Below, one piece after another: positions 40,024 through 49,847 of a stretch of 64,000 bases of DNA; within the stretch, counting starts at the first letter, position 1, and each line of letters begins with the position of its first letter. This DNA comes from Pseudomonas xantholysinigenes (GTDB taxonomy: Bacteria > Pseudomonadota > Gammaproteobacteria > Pseudomonadales > Pseudomonadaceae), in contig NZ_CP077095.1 of assembly GCF_014268885.2 (NCBI RefSeq), positions 2,919,501 to 2,983,500 on the forward strand. Reading direction: 5' to 3'. Position numbers and translations under genes: made by a program. Under the pieces are notes generated by a model. It had not been told where the DNA came from. It searched no databases and saw only the letters and a list, made by a program, of their open reading frames with translations.

Positions 40024-40263
40024 ATGCCCGTTGAAGTTGACCCCAGCACCCGCCGTTGCACCCTGATTGGCAACCACATCCGCCTGGAAGGCACCGGCCC
40101 CGAGATCGAAATCGTCACCGATGAACAGCTGCGCATGTCGGTGGCGATCCTGGCCGGCGAACGCATTCCCATCACCGAAAGCGAAGCCGATGCGCTAACC
40201 GTCGCAGGTGCGGTGGATAGCCGCAGGCATCTGAAGAACAGCGCTCCAGGCTCCGTAATCTGA
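40024..40263 (+). CDS. Small conserved protein, possibly DUF3203
   Basis: A 79-residue soluble protein: MPVEVDPSTRRCTLIGNHI, then EGTGPEIEIVTDEQLRMSVAILAG (cited as PEIEIVTDEQLRMSVA) and ERIPITESEADALTVAGAVDSRRH. It resembles small pseudomonad proteins grouped as DUF3203, a memory-based suggestion. AGGAGG lies eight bases before the ATG, a strong start. No catalytic motif, signal peptide or membrane helix is visible. It stands alone between the repeat and the ccoG promoter region. Confidence 0.65.
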   Translation: MPVEVDPSTRRCTLIGNHIRLEGTGPEIEIVTDEQLRMSVAILAGERIPITESEADALTVAGAVDSRRHLKNSAPGSVI

Positions 40264-40384
40264 GGCCTGGCAAGCATGCACCAAGAATCTGATATGGTTT
40301 TTATCGATATACCTGAGTCTGTGCTGAAAACAGATCGGGGGCCATAGTGCCCAGGCCTGATCGAGGCCTGATGAGCGATGAACC

Positions 40385-41794
40385 ATGAGCGATCGAATCC
40401 CCTTCCGAGTCATCGAGATTGACCCTGCCGCCAGCCACAAGAGCAAAAGCCAGAGCACTGGCGGCATCCACACCCGCAGCTTCAGCGGCTTCTACCGCAA
40501 CCTGCGCATCGTCTTCGCCGGCGCGCTGTTCGTGCTGTTCTTCGGCACCGCCTGGTTGCAGTGGAACGGCCGCCAGGCCGTGCTCTGGGACCTCGCCGAC
40601 AGCAAGTTCCACATCTTCGGCGCAACCTTCTGGCCGCAGGATTTCATCCTGCTGTCGGCCCTGCTGATCATCTGCGCGTTCGGCCTGTTCGCCATCACCG
40701 TGTTCGCCGGCCGGGTCTGGTGCGGTTACAGCTGCCCTCAGAGCACCTGGACCTGGCTGTTCATGTGGTGCGAGAAAGTCACCGAAGGCGACCGCAACCA
40801 GCGCATCAAACTGGCCGCCGCGCCCTGGGGCGTGGAAAAGATCGCCCGCCGCAGCCTCAAGCACACCCTGTGGCTGGCCATCGGCCTGGTCACCGGCCTG
40901 ACCTTCGTCGGCTACTTCACTCCCATCCGGCCCCTGGCCGCCGAGCTGTTCAGCTTCGAGCTGGGCGGCGTAGCGCTGTTCTGGATCCTGTTCTTCACCG
41001 CGGCCACCTACCTCAATGCCGGCTGGCTGCGCGAGGCGGTGTGCATGCACATGTGCCCCTACGCCCGCTTCCAGAGCGTGATGTTCGACAAGGACACCCT
41101 GGCGGTGGCCTACGACCCGAGCCGCGGTGAAGCCCGTGGCCCGCGCAAGAAAGGCAGTGACCCGCGCAACCAGGGCCTGGGCGATTGCATCGATTGCACC
41201 CTCTGCGTGCAGGTCTGCCCCACCGGCATCGATATCCGCGACGGCTTGCAGATGGCCTGTATCGGCTGCGCCGCCTGTATCGACGCCTGCGACGGCGTCA
41301 TGGACAAGATGGGCTACGCCCGCGGCCTGATTGGCTACAAGTCCGAGCACAGCCTGCAGGGCGGCAAGACCCATTGGCTGCGCCCGCGCCTGCTCGGCTA
41401 TGCCGCCGCCCTGACCGTGATGATCGGCGCCCTGGTGCTCGCCCTGCAACTGCGGCCGATGGTGTCGATGGACGTGATCAAGGACCGTGGCCTGTTCCGC
41501 GAGAATGCCCTGGGCCAGATCGAGAACATCTACTTGCTCAAGATCATCAACAAGACCCAGGAGCCACAGCACTATCGCCTGCGCCTGGTCGATGCCGAGG
41601 GCTTCGAATTGCATGGGCGCACCGAGTTCACCCTGGCCGCCGGCGAGATGAGCGAGCTGCCGGTATCGGTGGCGATGCTCGCCGAGCGCCCGAGCAGCAG
41701 CTCGCAATCACTGACCTTCGAAATCCAGGACAGCGACCAGCCCGGCGTGCGCAGCACCGCCAACAGCCGTTTCGTCGCGCCGATGAACCGCTGA
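40385..41794 (+). CDS. ccoG: Cytochrome oxidase accessory ferredoxin CcoG (RdxA/FixG)
   Basis: A 469-residue membrane protein with about five helices in the first half and two ferredoxin-like clusters. CIDCTLCVQVCPTGID and CIGCAACIDACD each give four cysteines for [4Fe-4S] binding; CGYSCPQSTW and CMHMCPYARF hold additional Cys pairs in membrane-loop regions. The C-terminal third (about 350-469) is a periplasmic Ig-like domain. CcoG is a cupric reductase helping copper delivery to cbb3 oxidase. Its usual partners ccoNOQP and ccoHIS are absent here, so this is an orphan or paralogous copy. I found no clear Anr box in the 120 bases upstream. Confidence 0.92.
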   Translation: MSDRIPFRVIEIDPAASHKSKSQSTGGIHTRSFSGFYRNLRIVFAGALFVLFFGTAWLQWNGRQAVLWDLADSKFHIFGATFWPQDFILLSALLIICAFGLFAITVFAGRVWCGYSCPQSTWTWLFMWCEKVTEGDRNQRIKLAAAPWGVEKIARRSLKHTLWLAIGLVTGLTFVGYFTPIRPLAAELFSFELGGVALFWILFFTAATYLNAGWLREAVCMHMCPYARFQSVMFDKDTLAVAYDPSRGEARGPRKKGSDPRNQGLGDCIDCTLCVQVCPTGIDIRDGLQMACIGCAACIDACDGVMDKMGYARGLIGYKSEHSLQGGKTHWLRPRLLGYAAALTVMIGALVLALQLRPMVSMDVIKDRGLFRENALGQIENIYLLKIINKTQEPQHYRLRLVDAEGFELHGRTEFTLAAGEMSELPVSVAMLAERPSSSSQSLTFEIQDSDQPGVRSTANSRFVAPMNR

Positions 41795-41832
41795 TCCCTT
41801 ACACTGACGCCACCTTGCCTGCCGAAACCACC

Positions 41833-43242
41833 ATGAAACGCTACGAACGATTCGCCGACGACATTGCCGAACTGATCCGCTCCGGGGTGCTCGGCCCCGG
41901 CCAGCGGGTGCCTTCCGTGCGCTACGCCAGCCAGACCCACGGGGTCAGCCCATCCACGGTATTCCAGGCCTACTACCTGCTGGAGCGCCGTGGTCTGATC
42001 CGCGCCCGGCCGCGCTCGGGCTATTTCGTCAACGCCCATGCGCCACGCCCGTTCAGCGAACCGCAGACACATGCGCCGGCCAACGAGTCCACCGAGGTAG
42101 ACGTCAGCGGCCTGGTGTTTTCGATCCTCGACTCGATCAAGGACCCGCACACCATGCCGTTCGGCTCGGCCTTCCCCAGCCCGGCGTTGTTTCCCCTGCA
42201 ACGCCTCTCCCGCTCGCTGGCCAGTGCCAGCCGGGCCATGGATCCGCGCATGGTGGTCACCGACCTTTCGCCGGGCAACCCGCAGCTGCGCCGGCAGATT
42301 GCCCTGCGCTACATGGTCGGCGGGCTGATGCTGCCGATGGAGGAACTGCTGATCACCAATGGCGCGCTGGAAGCCCTCAATCTGTGCCTGCAGGCCGTCA
42401 CCCAGCCGGGTGACCTGGTGGCCATCGAGGCGCCGGCGTTCTATGCCTGCCTGCAAGTGCTCGAACGCCTCAAGCTCAAGGCCGTGGAGATCCCGGTGCA
42501 CCCGCGTGAAGGCATGGACCTGGGCGTGCTGGCCCAGACCCTGGACAAGCACCCGGTCAAGGCGGTCTGGTGCATGACCAACTTCCAGAACCCGGTAGGC
42601 GCGAGCATGCCAGAGGCGAAGAAGCAGGAGCTGGTCGAGCTGCTGCGTCGCCACCAGGTGCCCTTGATCGAGGACGACGTCTACGCCGAGCTGTATTACT
42701 CGCAGCAAGCGCCCAAACCGGCCAAGGCCTTCGATACCGAAGGCCTGGTGATGCACTGCGGTTCGTTCGCCAAGAGCCTGGCGCCGGGCTATCGGATCGG
42801 TTGGGTGGCCGCAGGGCGCTTCGCCCAGAAAATCGAACGGCTCAAGCTGATGACCTCACTGTGCGCCTCGATGCCGGCCCAGGCCGCCATTGCCGACTAC
42901 CTGCAGCACGGCGGCTACGACCGTCACCTGCGCAAATTGCGCTACGCCCTGGAGGGGCAGCAGGCCAACATGCTGGCGGCCATTGGCCGGTATTTCCCGG
43001 CACAGACGCGGGTCAGCCAGCCTTCCGGAGGCTATTTCCTGTGGCTGGAGCTACCCGAGCAGATGGATGCGCTGAAGCTGTTCCACATGGCCCTGGCCCA
43101 GGGCATCAGCATTGCCCCGGGGCCGATCTTCTCGCCGACCCGACGCTTCGGCAACTGCATTCGCCTGAACTATGGCAGCCCCTGGAGTGACAGCGCCGAA
43201 CAGGCCATGGAAACCCTCGGGCGCATCGTGCGCTCGTTCTGA
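41833..43242 (+). CDS. MocR-type GntR regulator with aminotransferase domain
   Basis: A 469-residue fusion of a GntR winged helix (residues 1-75: YERFADDIAELIRSGVLGPGQRVPSVR and GVSPSTVFQAYYLLERRGLI, cited as GPGQRVPSVR and SPSTVFQAYYLLE) with a fold-type I aminotransferase-like domain. The PLP Lys is in HCGSFAKSLAPGYRIGW, and TNFQNPVG and IEDDVYAEL hold other cofactor contacts. Such MdcR/PdxR-type proteins sense PLP or amino compounds and regulate divergent or nearby genes rather than transaminate. The target is unclear; upstream ccoG is co-directional, 38 bases away. Confidence 0.9.
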   Translation: MKRYERFADDIAELIRSGVLGPGQRVPSVRYASQTHGVSPSTVFQAYYLLERRGLIRARPRSGYFVNAHAPRPFSEPQTHAPANESTEVDVSGLVFSILDSIKDPHTMPFGSAFPSPALFPLQRLSRSLASASRAMDPRMVVTDLSPGNPQLRRQIALRYMVGGLMLPMEELLITNGALEALNLCLQAVTQPGDLVAIEAPAFYACLQVLERLKLKAVEIPVHPREGMDLGVLAQTLDKHPVKAVWCMTNFQNPVGASMPEAKKQELVELLRRHQVPLIEDDVYAELYYSQQAPKPAKAFDTEGLVMHCGSFAKSLAPGYRIGWVAAGRFAQKIERLKLMTSLCASMPAQAAIADYLQHGGYDRHLRKLRYALEGQQANMLAAIGRYFPAQTRVSQPSGGYFLWLELPEQMDALKLFHMALAQGISIAPGPIFSPTRRFGNCIRLNYGSPWSDSAEQAMETLGRIVRSF

Positions 43243-43312
43243 GGGCGTGCATATCTGGCACCGTCCGGAGCAAACCCGCTAAAGTGCAGGCCCGTCGCCA
43301 CAGGACCCGCGC

Positions 43313-45349
43313 ATGACCGCCCGCGAACTGCAGACCCTGCGCCAGCAAGTCGAAAACCTGCGTCTGCGTAATGCCCAGTTGGAGGCCCAACTGGGCTGGC
43401 AACAGTCAAACGAACCGGACCTGTTTCGTTTTCTGTTCGACACCATGGACGAAGGCTTCTGCGTCATCGAATTCTTCGACGGCCCCCATGGCCCGCTCAG
43501 CGACTATGTGCACGTGCTGGCGAACACGGCTTATGCCCGCCACGCTGGCATCGCCGATGTAACCGGGCAGAAGTTGCGGGAAATGGTGCCTGACGAGGCC
43601 GATGACTGGGTCGCGCGCTATGGCGAGGTGCTGCGCACCGGCAAGCCGCTGCAGTTCGAACAGGAGCTGGTGGCGACCGGACGGGTGCTGTCGGTGACCA
43701 CCTTTCGCATCGAACCGGCCGAAAGGCGGCAGGTGGCGGTGCTGTTCAAGGACGTCACCGAACGCCACCGCGCCGAGGCCGCCCTGCAACAACTCAATGA
43801 ACAACTCGAGCAACGGGTCGCCATTGCCCTGGCTGAACGCAGTTTGCTCGCCGAGCTGGTGGAGCACAGCATCGCCCGGGTCCAGGTGGTCGATTCCTCG
43901 CTCACCTTCCTCGCCATCAACCAACGCGCGGCCAAGGATTTCCACTACCTGTTCGGCCGCACCCCACGGTCAGGCGACAGCCTGGTCGAGTGCCTCGCCG
44001 GCTTCCCTGCCGAACAGCAAATAGCCATGGCCTATTGGCGCAGGGCCTTGGCCGGCGAGAGTTTCACCGAGGTGATCACCTACGCTAAGCGCCACTTCGA
44101 GTCACGCTTCACACCCTTGCGTGACGCCGCCGGACACATCACCGGCGCCTATTTGTTCGTCTACGACATCACCCGCCGAATCACCGAGCAACAACGCTTG
44201 CTCGAGGCGGAAAAAGCCCTGCGCCAGGCGCAGAAAATGGAAGCGGTCGGCCAGCTCACGGGTGGTATCGCCCATGATTTCAACAATCTGTTGGCAGGTA
44301 TACTCGGCGCGCAGGAACTGATGCACCAGCGCCTGCGGCAAGACCGCCACGGCGACCTCCCCGCCTTGCTCGACAGCGCCTGCGACTCGGCGCAACGGGC
44401 CGCCACGCTGGTACAGCGCCTACTGGCTTTTTCCCGGCAGCAGACGCTGCAACCTCAGCCGACCCATATCGGCACCTTGGTCCAGGGCATGCACGAATTG
44501 ATTAGCCGCAGTGTCGGGCCGTCCATCGAGGTGATCTGCCATTTCGACGACCATGACAGCGTGGCCTTCATCGACCCGCCACAACTGGAGAGCGCGCTGC
44601 TCAACCTGTGCATCAATGCCCGCGATGCCATGCCGGCGGGTGGGCGCATCACCATCGATATCAGCCAGCTAGAGTTGCAGACGGACTTGGCCAAGGCACT
44701 GGAGGTGCCTGTTGGGCGCTACCTGTGCCTCGCTGTCATGGATAGCGGCCAGGGCATGTCCGCCGAGATAGTGGCACGGGCGGTGGAACCGTTCTTCACC
44801 ACCAAGCCGCCTGGACGCAATACCGGGCTGGGGCTGTCCATGGTCTATGGCTTCCTGCGCCAGTCCGGAGGACAACTGCAGATCAGTTCGCAGCCTGGCG
44901 AAGGGACCTGCATGCGTCTTTACTTGCCGTGGACGCCAAAGACCGTGCCACTTTGTCCGGCACCGATCAACCCCGTTGCCCAGGCCCAGGCCGTTACCCG
45001 GCGCATTACCCTGGTCGAGGACCAGGCACCGCTACGCGCGGTGATTACCGAGGTACTGCAGGACCTAGGCCATCAGGTCGTCAGCCATGCGAACGGCCCC
45101 TCGGCACTTGCCGGCCCAGGCGAACCTGAACTGCTGATTACCGATATCGGCTTGCCCGGCGGCCTGGACGGGCGGCAGGTGGCCGACGCGTTTCGCGCGC
45201 GATGGCCCAACCTCCCGGTGCTGTTCATCACCGGGTACGATGCCCAGGCGACGCTGAACGGTCGCCCGCTACCAGCGCAAGCTCGCGTCCTGACCAAGCC
45301 CTTCACACTCGAGGCTCTGGTCGAGCAGGTGGCGCAACTGCTGCACTGA
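43313..45349 (+). CDS. Soluble PAS-PAS hybrid histidine kinase
   Basis: A 678-residue cytoplasmic kinase. After a coiled coil (1-35) come a PAS domain (about 38-150, [17 protein letters not shown]) and a second PAS (about 178-290). The dimerisation helix has [13 protein letters not shown] with phospho-acceptor His321, the HATPase shows [11 protein letters not shown] and [16 protein letters not shown], and the C-terminal receiver has Asp in [11 protein letters not shown] and Lys in VLTKPFTLE. There are no membrane helices, so it senses an internal signal through PAS. The next gene encodes a full-length paralogue. AGGA precedes the ATG. Confidence 0.92.
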   Translation: MTARELQTLRQQVENLRLRNAQLEAQLGWQQSNEPDLFRFLFDTMDEGFCVIEFFDGPHGPLSDYVHVLANTAYARHAGIADVTGQKLREMVPDEADDWVARYGEVLRTGKPLQFEQELVATGRVLSVTTFRIEPAERRQVAVLFKDVTERHRAEAALQQLNEQLEQRVAIALAERSLLAELVEHSIARVQVVDSSLTFLAINQRAAKDFHYLFGRTPRSGDSLVECLAGFPAEQQIAMAYWRRALAGESFTEVITYAKRHFESRFTPLRDAAGHITGAYLFVYDITRRITEQQRLLEAEKALRQAQKMEAVGQLTGGIAHDFNNLLAGILGAQELMHQRLRQDRHGDLPALLDSACDSAQRAATLVQRLLAFSRQQTLQPQPTHIGTLVQGMHELISRSVGPSIEVICHFDDHDSVAFIDPPQLESALLNLCINARDAMPAGGRITIDISQLELQTDLAKALEVPVGRYLCLAVMDSGQGMSAEIVARAVEPFFTTKPPGRNTGLGLSMVYGFLRQSGGQLQISSQPGEGTCMRLYLPWTPKTVPLCPAPINPVAQAQAVTRRITLVEDQAPLRAVITEVLQDLGHQVVSHANGPSALAGPGEPELLITDIGLPGGLDGRQVADAFRARWPNLPVLFITGYDAQATLNGRPLPAQARVLTKPFTLEALVEQVAQLLH

Positions 45350-45364
45350 CAAGGAGCCCTGCCG

Positions 45365-47458
45365 ATGCCTGCACACCCGCGAAGCGAAGCCCCTGATACG
45401 CTGGACGATCTGCGCCGGGCGCTGCACCAGGAGCGCCAACGCAACGCCCAGATGGCTCAGGAACTCGAGCACTTGCGTGAACGGGTCAGGGAAGCCGAAC
45501 GCTATCGGTTCCTCTTCGAGACCATGGAAGAAGGTTTCTGCATCATCGAGTTCATTCCGGGCCCGGACGGTCAATGGGTCGACTACCTGCACTTGATGGC
45601 CAACCCCGCCTACTGTCGTCATGCCGGCCTGCCCGACGTGGTCGGCCGAACCTTGCGCGATGTCATTCCCGACGAGGCGGAAATCTGGCTGGAGCGCTTC
45701 GGTCAGGTCGAGCGTACCGGCGAGCCGATCTACTTCGAGCACGACCTGTACGCCACCGACCGCTGCCTGGGCCTGGCGGCGATTCGCGTCGAACCCGCCG
45801 AGCATCACCAGGTGGCGGTGATCTTTCGCGACGTGACCGCGCGCAAGCGTGCCGAAACGGCCCTGCAAGCGCTCAATGCCGAACTGGAACAACGTATCGA
45901 CCAGGCGGTGGCCGAGCGCAAGGTATTTGCCGACCTGATCGATGCCAGCGTCGCCTGCGTCCAGGTGGTGGACCGACAGATGCGCTGGCAGGCCATCAAC
46001 GCCGCGACCCGTAAAACATTTCGCCAATTGTTTGGCTTCGAGCCCGAACTCGGCACGCCGCTGGCCGATTGTTTCGCAGCCAACACCAGTGACGGCCAAC
46101 GCGCCTTGACGCTCTGGCAAAAGGCACTTTCAGGGGAGGCTTTCATAGAGATCGACGCGTTCGGCGAAGGCGAGGCACGGCGTCACTTCGAAATGCGTTT
46201 CGCGCCCTTGCACGGCGACGATGACCAGCCGCTTGGCGCGTACCTGTTCGCCTACGACATCACTACCCGGATCGAAGAGCAGCAACGCCTGGCGCAGGCC
46301 GAGCAAGCGTTGCGCCAGTCACAGAAAATGGAGGCCGTGGGCCAGTTGACCGGTGGCGTCGCCCATGACTTCAACAACCTGCTCGGTGGCATCCTCGGCA
46401 CCCTGGAACTGGCCGGGCTGCGCTTGCGCCAGCAACGCCACAACGCGCTCCCGCCATTGCTGGACAATGCCCAGGGGGCGGCGCAGCGCGCGGCGGCCCT
46501 GGTGCATCGGCTGCTGGCATTTTCCCGCCAGCAGACCCTGCAACCGCAGCCGACCGCGATCGCGGCCCTGGTCGACGGCATGCGCGAACTGATCGGCCGC
46601 AGCGTCGGGCCACAAATCGCGCTGCATAGCCACAGCGACGCCGACCTGTGGACGGTCCGCATCGATCCTCCACAACTGGAAAGCGCACTGCTGAACCTGT
46701 GCATCAACGCCCGTGACGCCATCACTGACAACGGCGCCATCCACATCACCTGCCAGAACGTCGAGTTCGACGAGCAGCACTGCGGCCCTCTCGACCTGCA
46801 GGCAGGGCAATACGTCTGCATCCGCGTCCAGGACAATGGCCGCGGCATGCCCGCGCATGTGCTGGCAAGAGCGCTCGACCCCTTCTTCACCACCAAGCCG
46901 CTGGGTCGAGGCACTGGCCTGGGGCTTTCGATGATCTTCGGCTTCGTGCGCCAGTCCGGCGGCCAGATGGATATCGAGTCGACGCCCGGACAAGGCACCA
47001 GCGTGCGCATGTTGCTGCCCAGACACCTTGGCGAACCTGAGCCCTTGGAGGTACCCGCCACGGCGCTGACGGCGCCGCAAACCCAGGGTCGTGCGCGCAA
47101 GGTGGTGGTGGTCGAGGACGAAACGGCCATGCGACTGGTAATCGCCGAGGTGCTCGAGGACCTGGGCCACCAGGCCCAGCTGTTCGAAAACGGCCCACTG
47201 GCCCTGGCGGGACTGCAGGCGGAGATCACGCCGGACCTGCTCATCAGCGATGTCGGCTTGCCTGGCGGTCTCAACGGACGCCAAGTGGCCAGTGCCCTGC
47301 GTCAACGCTACCCGGGGTTGAAAGTGCTGTTCGTCACCGGGTACGACGAAACCGCCGCGTTGCGCAATGGCGGCCTTGAGCACGGCATGAGCGTACTGAC
47401 CAAACCGTTCTCGCTGCGCCAACTGGCGGAGCGCGTCGATCGCCTGCTCAAGGCCTGA
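45365..47458 (+). CDS. Soluble PAS-PAS hybrid histidine kinase, tandem paralogue
   Basis: A 697-residue protein with the same domain order as the preceding gene: coiled coil, PAS (about 48-160, YRFLFETMEEGFCIIEF), second PAS (about 190-305), kinase core with His334 in GQLTGGVAHDFNN, HATPase ([27 protein letters not shown]) and receiver (Asp in LLISDVGLPGG, Lys in VLTKPFSLR). It starts 15 bases after its neighbour with AAGGAG and must be co-transcribed. The pair looks like a tandem duplication that has diverged mostly in the PAS domains. Whether the two form heterodimers is unknown. Confidence 0.92.
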   Translation: MPAHPRSEAPDTLDDLRRALHQERQRNAQMAQELEHLRERVREAERYRFLFETMEEGFCIIEFIPGPDGQWVDYLHLMANPAYCRHAGLPDVVGRTLRDVIPDEAEIWLERFGQVERTGEPIYFEHDLYATDRCLGLAAIRVEPAEHHQVAVIFRDVTARKRAETALQALNAELEQRIDQAVAERKVFADLIDASVACVQVVDRQMRWQAINAATRKTFRQLFGFEPELGTPLADCFAANTSDGQRALTLWQKALSGEAFIEIDAFGEGEARRHFEMRFAPLHGDDDQPLGAYLFAYDITTRIEEQQRLAQAEQALRQSQKMEAVGQLTGGVAHDFNNLLGGILGTLELAGLRLRQQRHNALPPLLDNAQGAAQRAAALVHRLLAFSRQQTLQPQPTAIAALVDGMRELIGRSVGPQIALHSHSDADLWTVRIDPPQLESALLNLCINARDAITDNGAIHITCQNVEFDEQHCGPLDLQAGQYVCIRVQDNGRGMPAHVLARALDPFFTTKPLGRGTGLGLSMIFGFVRQSGGQMDIESTPGQGTSVRMLLPRHLGEPEPLEVPATALTAPQTQGRARKVVVVEDETAMRLVIAEVLEDLGHQAQLFENGPLALAGLQAEITPDLLISDVGLPGGLNGRQVASALRQRYPGLKVLFVTGYDETAALRNGGLEHGMSVLTKPFSLRQLAERVDRLLKA

Positions 47459-47464
47459 GGCAGG

Positions 47465-48211
47465 TCAGCGTCCGCCGCCCAGATCAAGGAAGCTGCCCGT
47501 CGAATACGAGGCCTTGTCCGACAACAACCAGAGGATGGCCTCGGCCACCTCTTCAGGTCGCCCGCCGCGCCCCATCGGCAAGCCCGGCTCGAGCTTGCTG
47601 ACGCGCTCGGGATCACCGCTCAAGGCATGAAAGCCAGTATGGATGTAGCCGGGCCGCACGCCGTTAACCCGCACGCCTTCGCCCGCCACTTCCTTGGCCA
47701 AGCCAATGGTGAAGGTATCCAGCGCGCCCTTGGAGGCCGCGTAGTCGACGTACTCGTTGGGCGAGCCTAGGCGCGCGGCGACAGACGATACATTGACGAT
47801 CGCCCCGCCCTGCCCGCCATGCCGGCTTGCCATGCGCAGCAGGGCGTGCTTGGCGCACAGCATTGGGCCGACCACATTGGTCTTCATGACCTTGAGCAAG
47901 CGGAACTCCGACATGTCCTCGACGCGGCTCTGCAAACCGATGGTCCCGGCGTTGTTTACCAGCGCGGTGACCGGGCCGAGTTCCTGGTCCACGCACTGGA
48001 ACAAACGCACCACCTCATCCTCGACGCTGGCGTCGGCGCGCACGGCGATGGCCTTGGCGCCCAACGCGCGAACCTGCCCCAGCACCGCTTCGGCGGCCTG
48101 GTCGTCAGCGTGGTAGTTGATGCAGATGCGGTAACCCTGTTGCGCCGCCAGCAACGCGGTGGCGGCGCCGATGCCTCGGCTGGCGCCGGTGATGACGATA
48201 ACCTTGTCCAT
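47465..48211 (-). CDS. Short-chain dehydrogenase/reductase
   Basis: A 248-residue classical SDR. The cofactor loop is ITGASRGIG (residues 7-15), the structural motif NNAG lies near 88, the catalytic triad is Ser in VNVSSVAA plus YVDYAASKG (Tyr and Lys four apart), and the C-terminus TGSFLDLGGGR is common in 3-oxoacyl-ACP-reductase-like members. NYHADD after strand 2 suggests NADP preference, a weak inference. It converges with the second hybrid kinase, six bases between the stops. No pathway neighbour identifies the substrate. Confidence 0.88.
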   Translation of the reverse strand: MDKVIVITGASRGIGAATALLAAQQGYRICINYHADDQAAEAVLGQVRALGAKAIAVRADASVEDEVVRLFQCVDQELGPVTALVNNAGTIGLQSRVEDMSEFRLLKVMKTNVVGPMLCAKHALLRMASRHGGQGGAIVNVSSVAARLGSPNEYVDYAASKGALDTFTIGLAKEVAGEGVRVNGVRPGYIHTGFHALSGDPERVSKLEPGLPMGRGGRPEEVAEAILWLLSDKASYSTGSFLDLGGGR

Positions 48212-48280
48212 GAGTCTGCCAAATTGCGTGGAATAGGCTTACAAGGTTAGGGGAAAATATCTGTCAGGAGCAATCAGTAA

Positions 48281-48309
48281 CTGCAGGAGCCAGCCTTGCT
48301 GGCTCCTAC
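48281..48309. terminator. Hairpin downstream of emrB
   Basis: TGCAGGAGCCAG and CTGGCTCCTACA form an almost perfect 12-bp stem around CCTTG, just after the emrB stop. There is no T-run on the minus strand, so it may instead be a REP-derived element protecting the mRNA end. Confidence 0.5.
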
Positions 48310-48311
48310 AC

Positions 48312-49847
48312 TCAATGACCTGCCGAGGCAGGCCCGGCCTTGGCGGTAAACGGTGGCTTGGCCAGCCATACCAGCAGGATCAAGCCGGCGAACACCCAGG
48401 TCAGCAACGTGAAGTAGTCGACTGTCGACATCATGTAGGCCTGGCTGTTGAGTATCTGTTCCAGCCTGGCATATCCCTGTGGCCCCGCCCCGCCTACCTG
48501 CTCCAAGGCATGCCGGGTGGCCGGGTCGAAGGTGCTGATGTGCTCGCTCAGGTAGGCATGATGCTGGTCAGCCCGACGGATCCAGATCCAGGTGGTCAGC
48601 GACGCGGCGAAACTGCCGCCCAGGGTGCGCAGGAAGGTCGCCAGCCCCGAACCGTCGGCAATCTGTTGCGGCGGCAGGTCCGACAGCAGGATGCTCAAGG
48701 TCGGCATGAAGAACAGCGCCACGCCGATGCCCATGAACAGCTGCACCAGGGCGATGTGCAGGAAGTCCACCTCGTTGGTGAAGCCGGCGCGCATGTAGCA
48801 GCTGGTGCCGATGGCGAGGAACGCAATACCGGCCAGCACGCGCAGGTCGAATCGATGCGCGTACTTGCCCACGAAGGGCGACATCAGCACCGGCAGCAGG
48901 CCGATCGGCGCCACCGCCAGGCCTGCCCAGGTCGCGGTATAGCCCATTTGCGTCTGCAGCCACTGCGGCAGGATCAGGTTGATGCCGAAGAACCCGGCAT
49001 ACCCCCCTACCAGCACCAGCGTGCCGATGCGGAAGTTGCGGTGCACGAACAGCCGCAGGTTGACCACTGGGTGACGGTCGGTCAGCTCCCAGATGACGAA
49101 GATCGCCAGGAACACCACCGAGATCAGCGTGCCAATGACGATGAAGGACGACTCGAACCAGTCCAGGTCGTTGCCTTTGTCCAGCACCACCTGCAACGCG
49201 CCAACTCCGACGATCAGGGTCAGCAGGCCGATATAGTCCATCGGCTGGCGACTGGTGACCACCGGTCGTGTGCGCATCTGCTGACGCACCACGGCGGCGG
49301 CGAACAGACCGATTGGCACGTTGATGAAGAAGATCCATGGCCAGCTGTAGCTGTCGGTGATCCAGCCGCCGAGGATCGGGCCGGCGATCGGCGCCACCAC
49401 CGTGACCATCGCCAGCAGCGCCAGCGCCATCCCCCGTTTCGCCGGGGGGTACACCGCAATCAGCAGGGTCTGGGTCATCGGGTACAGCGGCCCGGCCACC
49501 ACGCCTTGCAGCACGCGAAACAGCACCAGTTCAGGCATCGACTGGGCAACACCGCACAGGAACGAAGCCAGCACGAACAGCAGCGTGGCCCAGATGAACA
49601 GCTTGACCTCGCCAAAGCGCCGGCTCAGCCAGCCGGTCAACGGCAAGGCAATGGCATTGCTCACCGCGAATGAGGTGATCACCCAGGTACCCTGCTCCGA
49701 ACTCACGCCAAGGTTGCCGGAAATGGTCGGCAACGCGACGTTGGCGATGGTGGTGTCGAGCACCTGCATGAAGGTCGCCAGTGACAGGCCGATGGTGGTC
49801 AGCAGCAGGCTCGGCGGGGTGAACTGCGCGGGGGCCTGCTGGCTCAT
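48312..49847 (-). CDS. emrB: EmrB-type DHA2 multidrug efflux pump
   Basis: A 511-residue, 14-helix proton-driven exporter of the DHA2 family. QVLDTTIANVALPTISGNLGVS in helix 1 (cited as LDTTIANVALPTISG) and GWLSRRFGEVKLF in loop 2-3, plus GVVAGPLYPMTQTLL and GPILGGWITDSYSWPWIFFINVP (cited as GPILGGWITD) in helices 4-5, are diagnostic. It works with the EmrA adaptor encoded upstream, whose stop overlaps its ATG, and an outer-membrane TolC-like channel not present here. Substrates are typically hydrophobic drugs and uncouplers. It is the last gene of the MarR-controlled operon. Confidence 0.93.
   Translation of the reverse strand: MSQQAPAQFTPPSLLLTTIGLSLATFMQVLDTTIANVALPTISGNLGVSSEQGTWVITSFAVSNAIALPLTGWLSRRFGEVKLFIWATLLFVLASFLCGVAQSMPELVLFRVLQGVVAGPLYPMTQTLLIAVYPPAKRGMALALLAMVTVVAPIAGPILGGWITDSYSWPWIFFINVPIGLFAAAVVRQQMRTRPVVTSRQPMDYIGLLTLIVGVGALQVVLDKGNDLDWFESSFIVIGTLISVVFLAIFVIWELTDRHPVVNLRLFVHRNFRIGTLVLVGGYAGFFGINLILPQWLQTQMGYTATWAGLAVAPIGLLPVLMSPFVGKYAHRFDLRVLAGIAFLAIGTSCYMRAGFTNEVDFLHIALVQLFMGIGVALFFMPTLSILLSDLPPQQIADGSGLATFLRTLGGSFAASLTTWIWIRRADQHHAYLSEHISTFDPATRHALEQVGGAGPQGYARLEQILNSQAYMMSTVDYFTLLTWVFAGLILLVWLAKPPFTAKAGPASAGH

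Noticed and set aside
40264..40384. Possible Anr/FNR box upstream of ccoG
   Set aside because: No TTGAT-N4-ATCAA pattern; TTTTTATCGATATACC matches only one half poorly.
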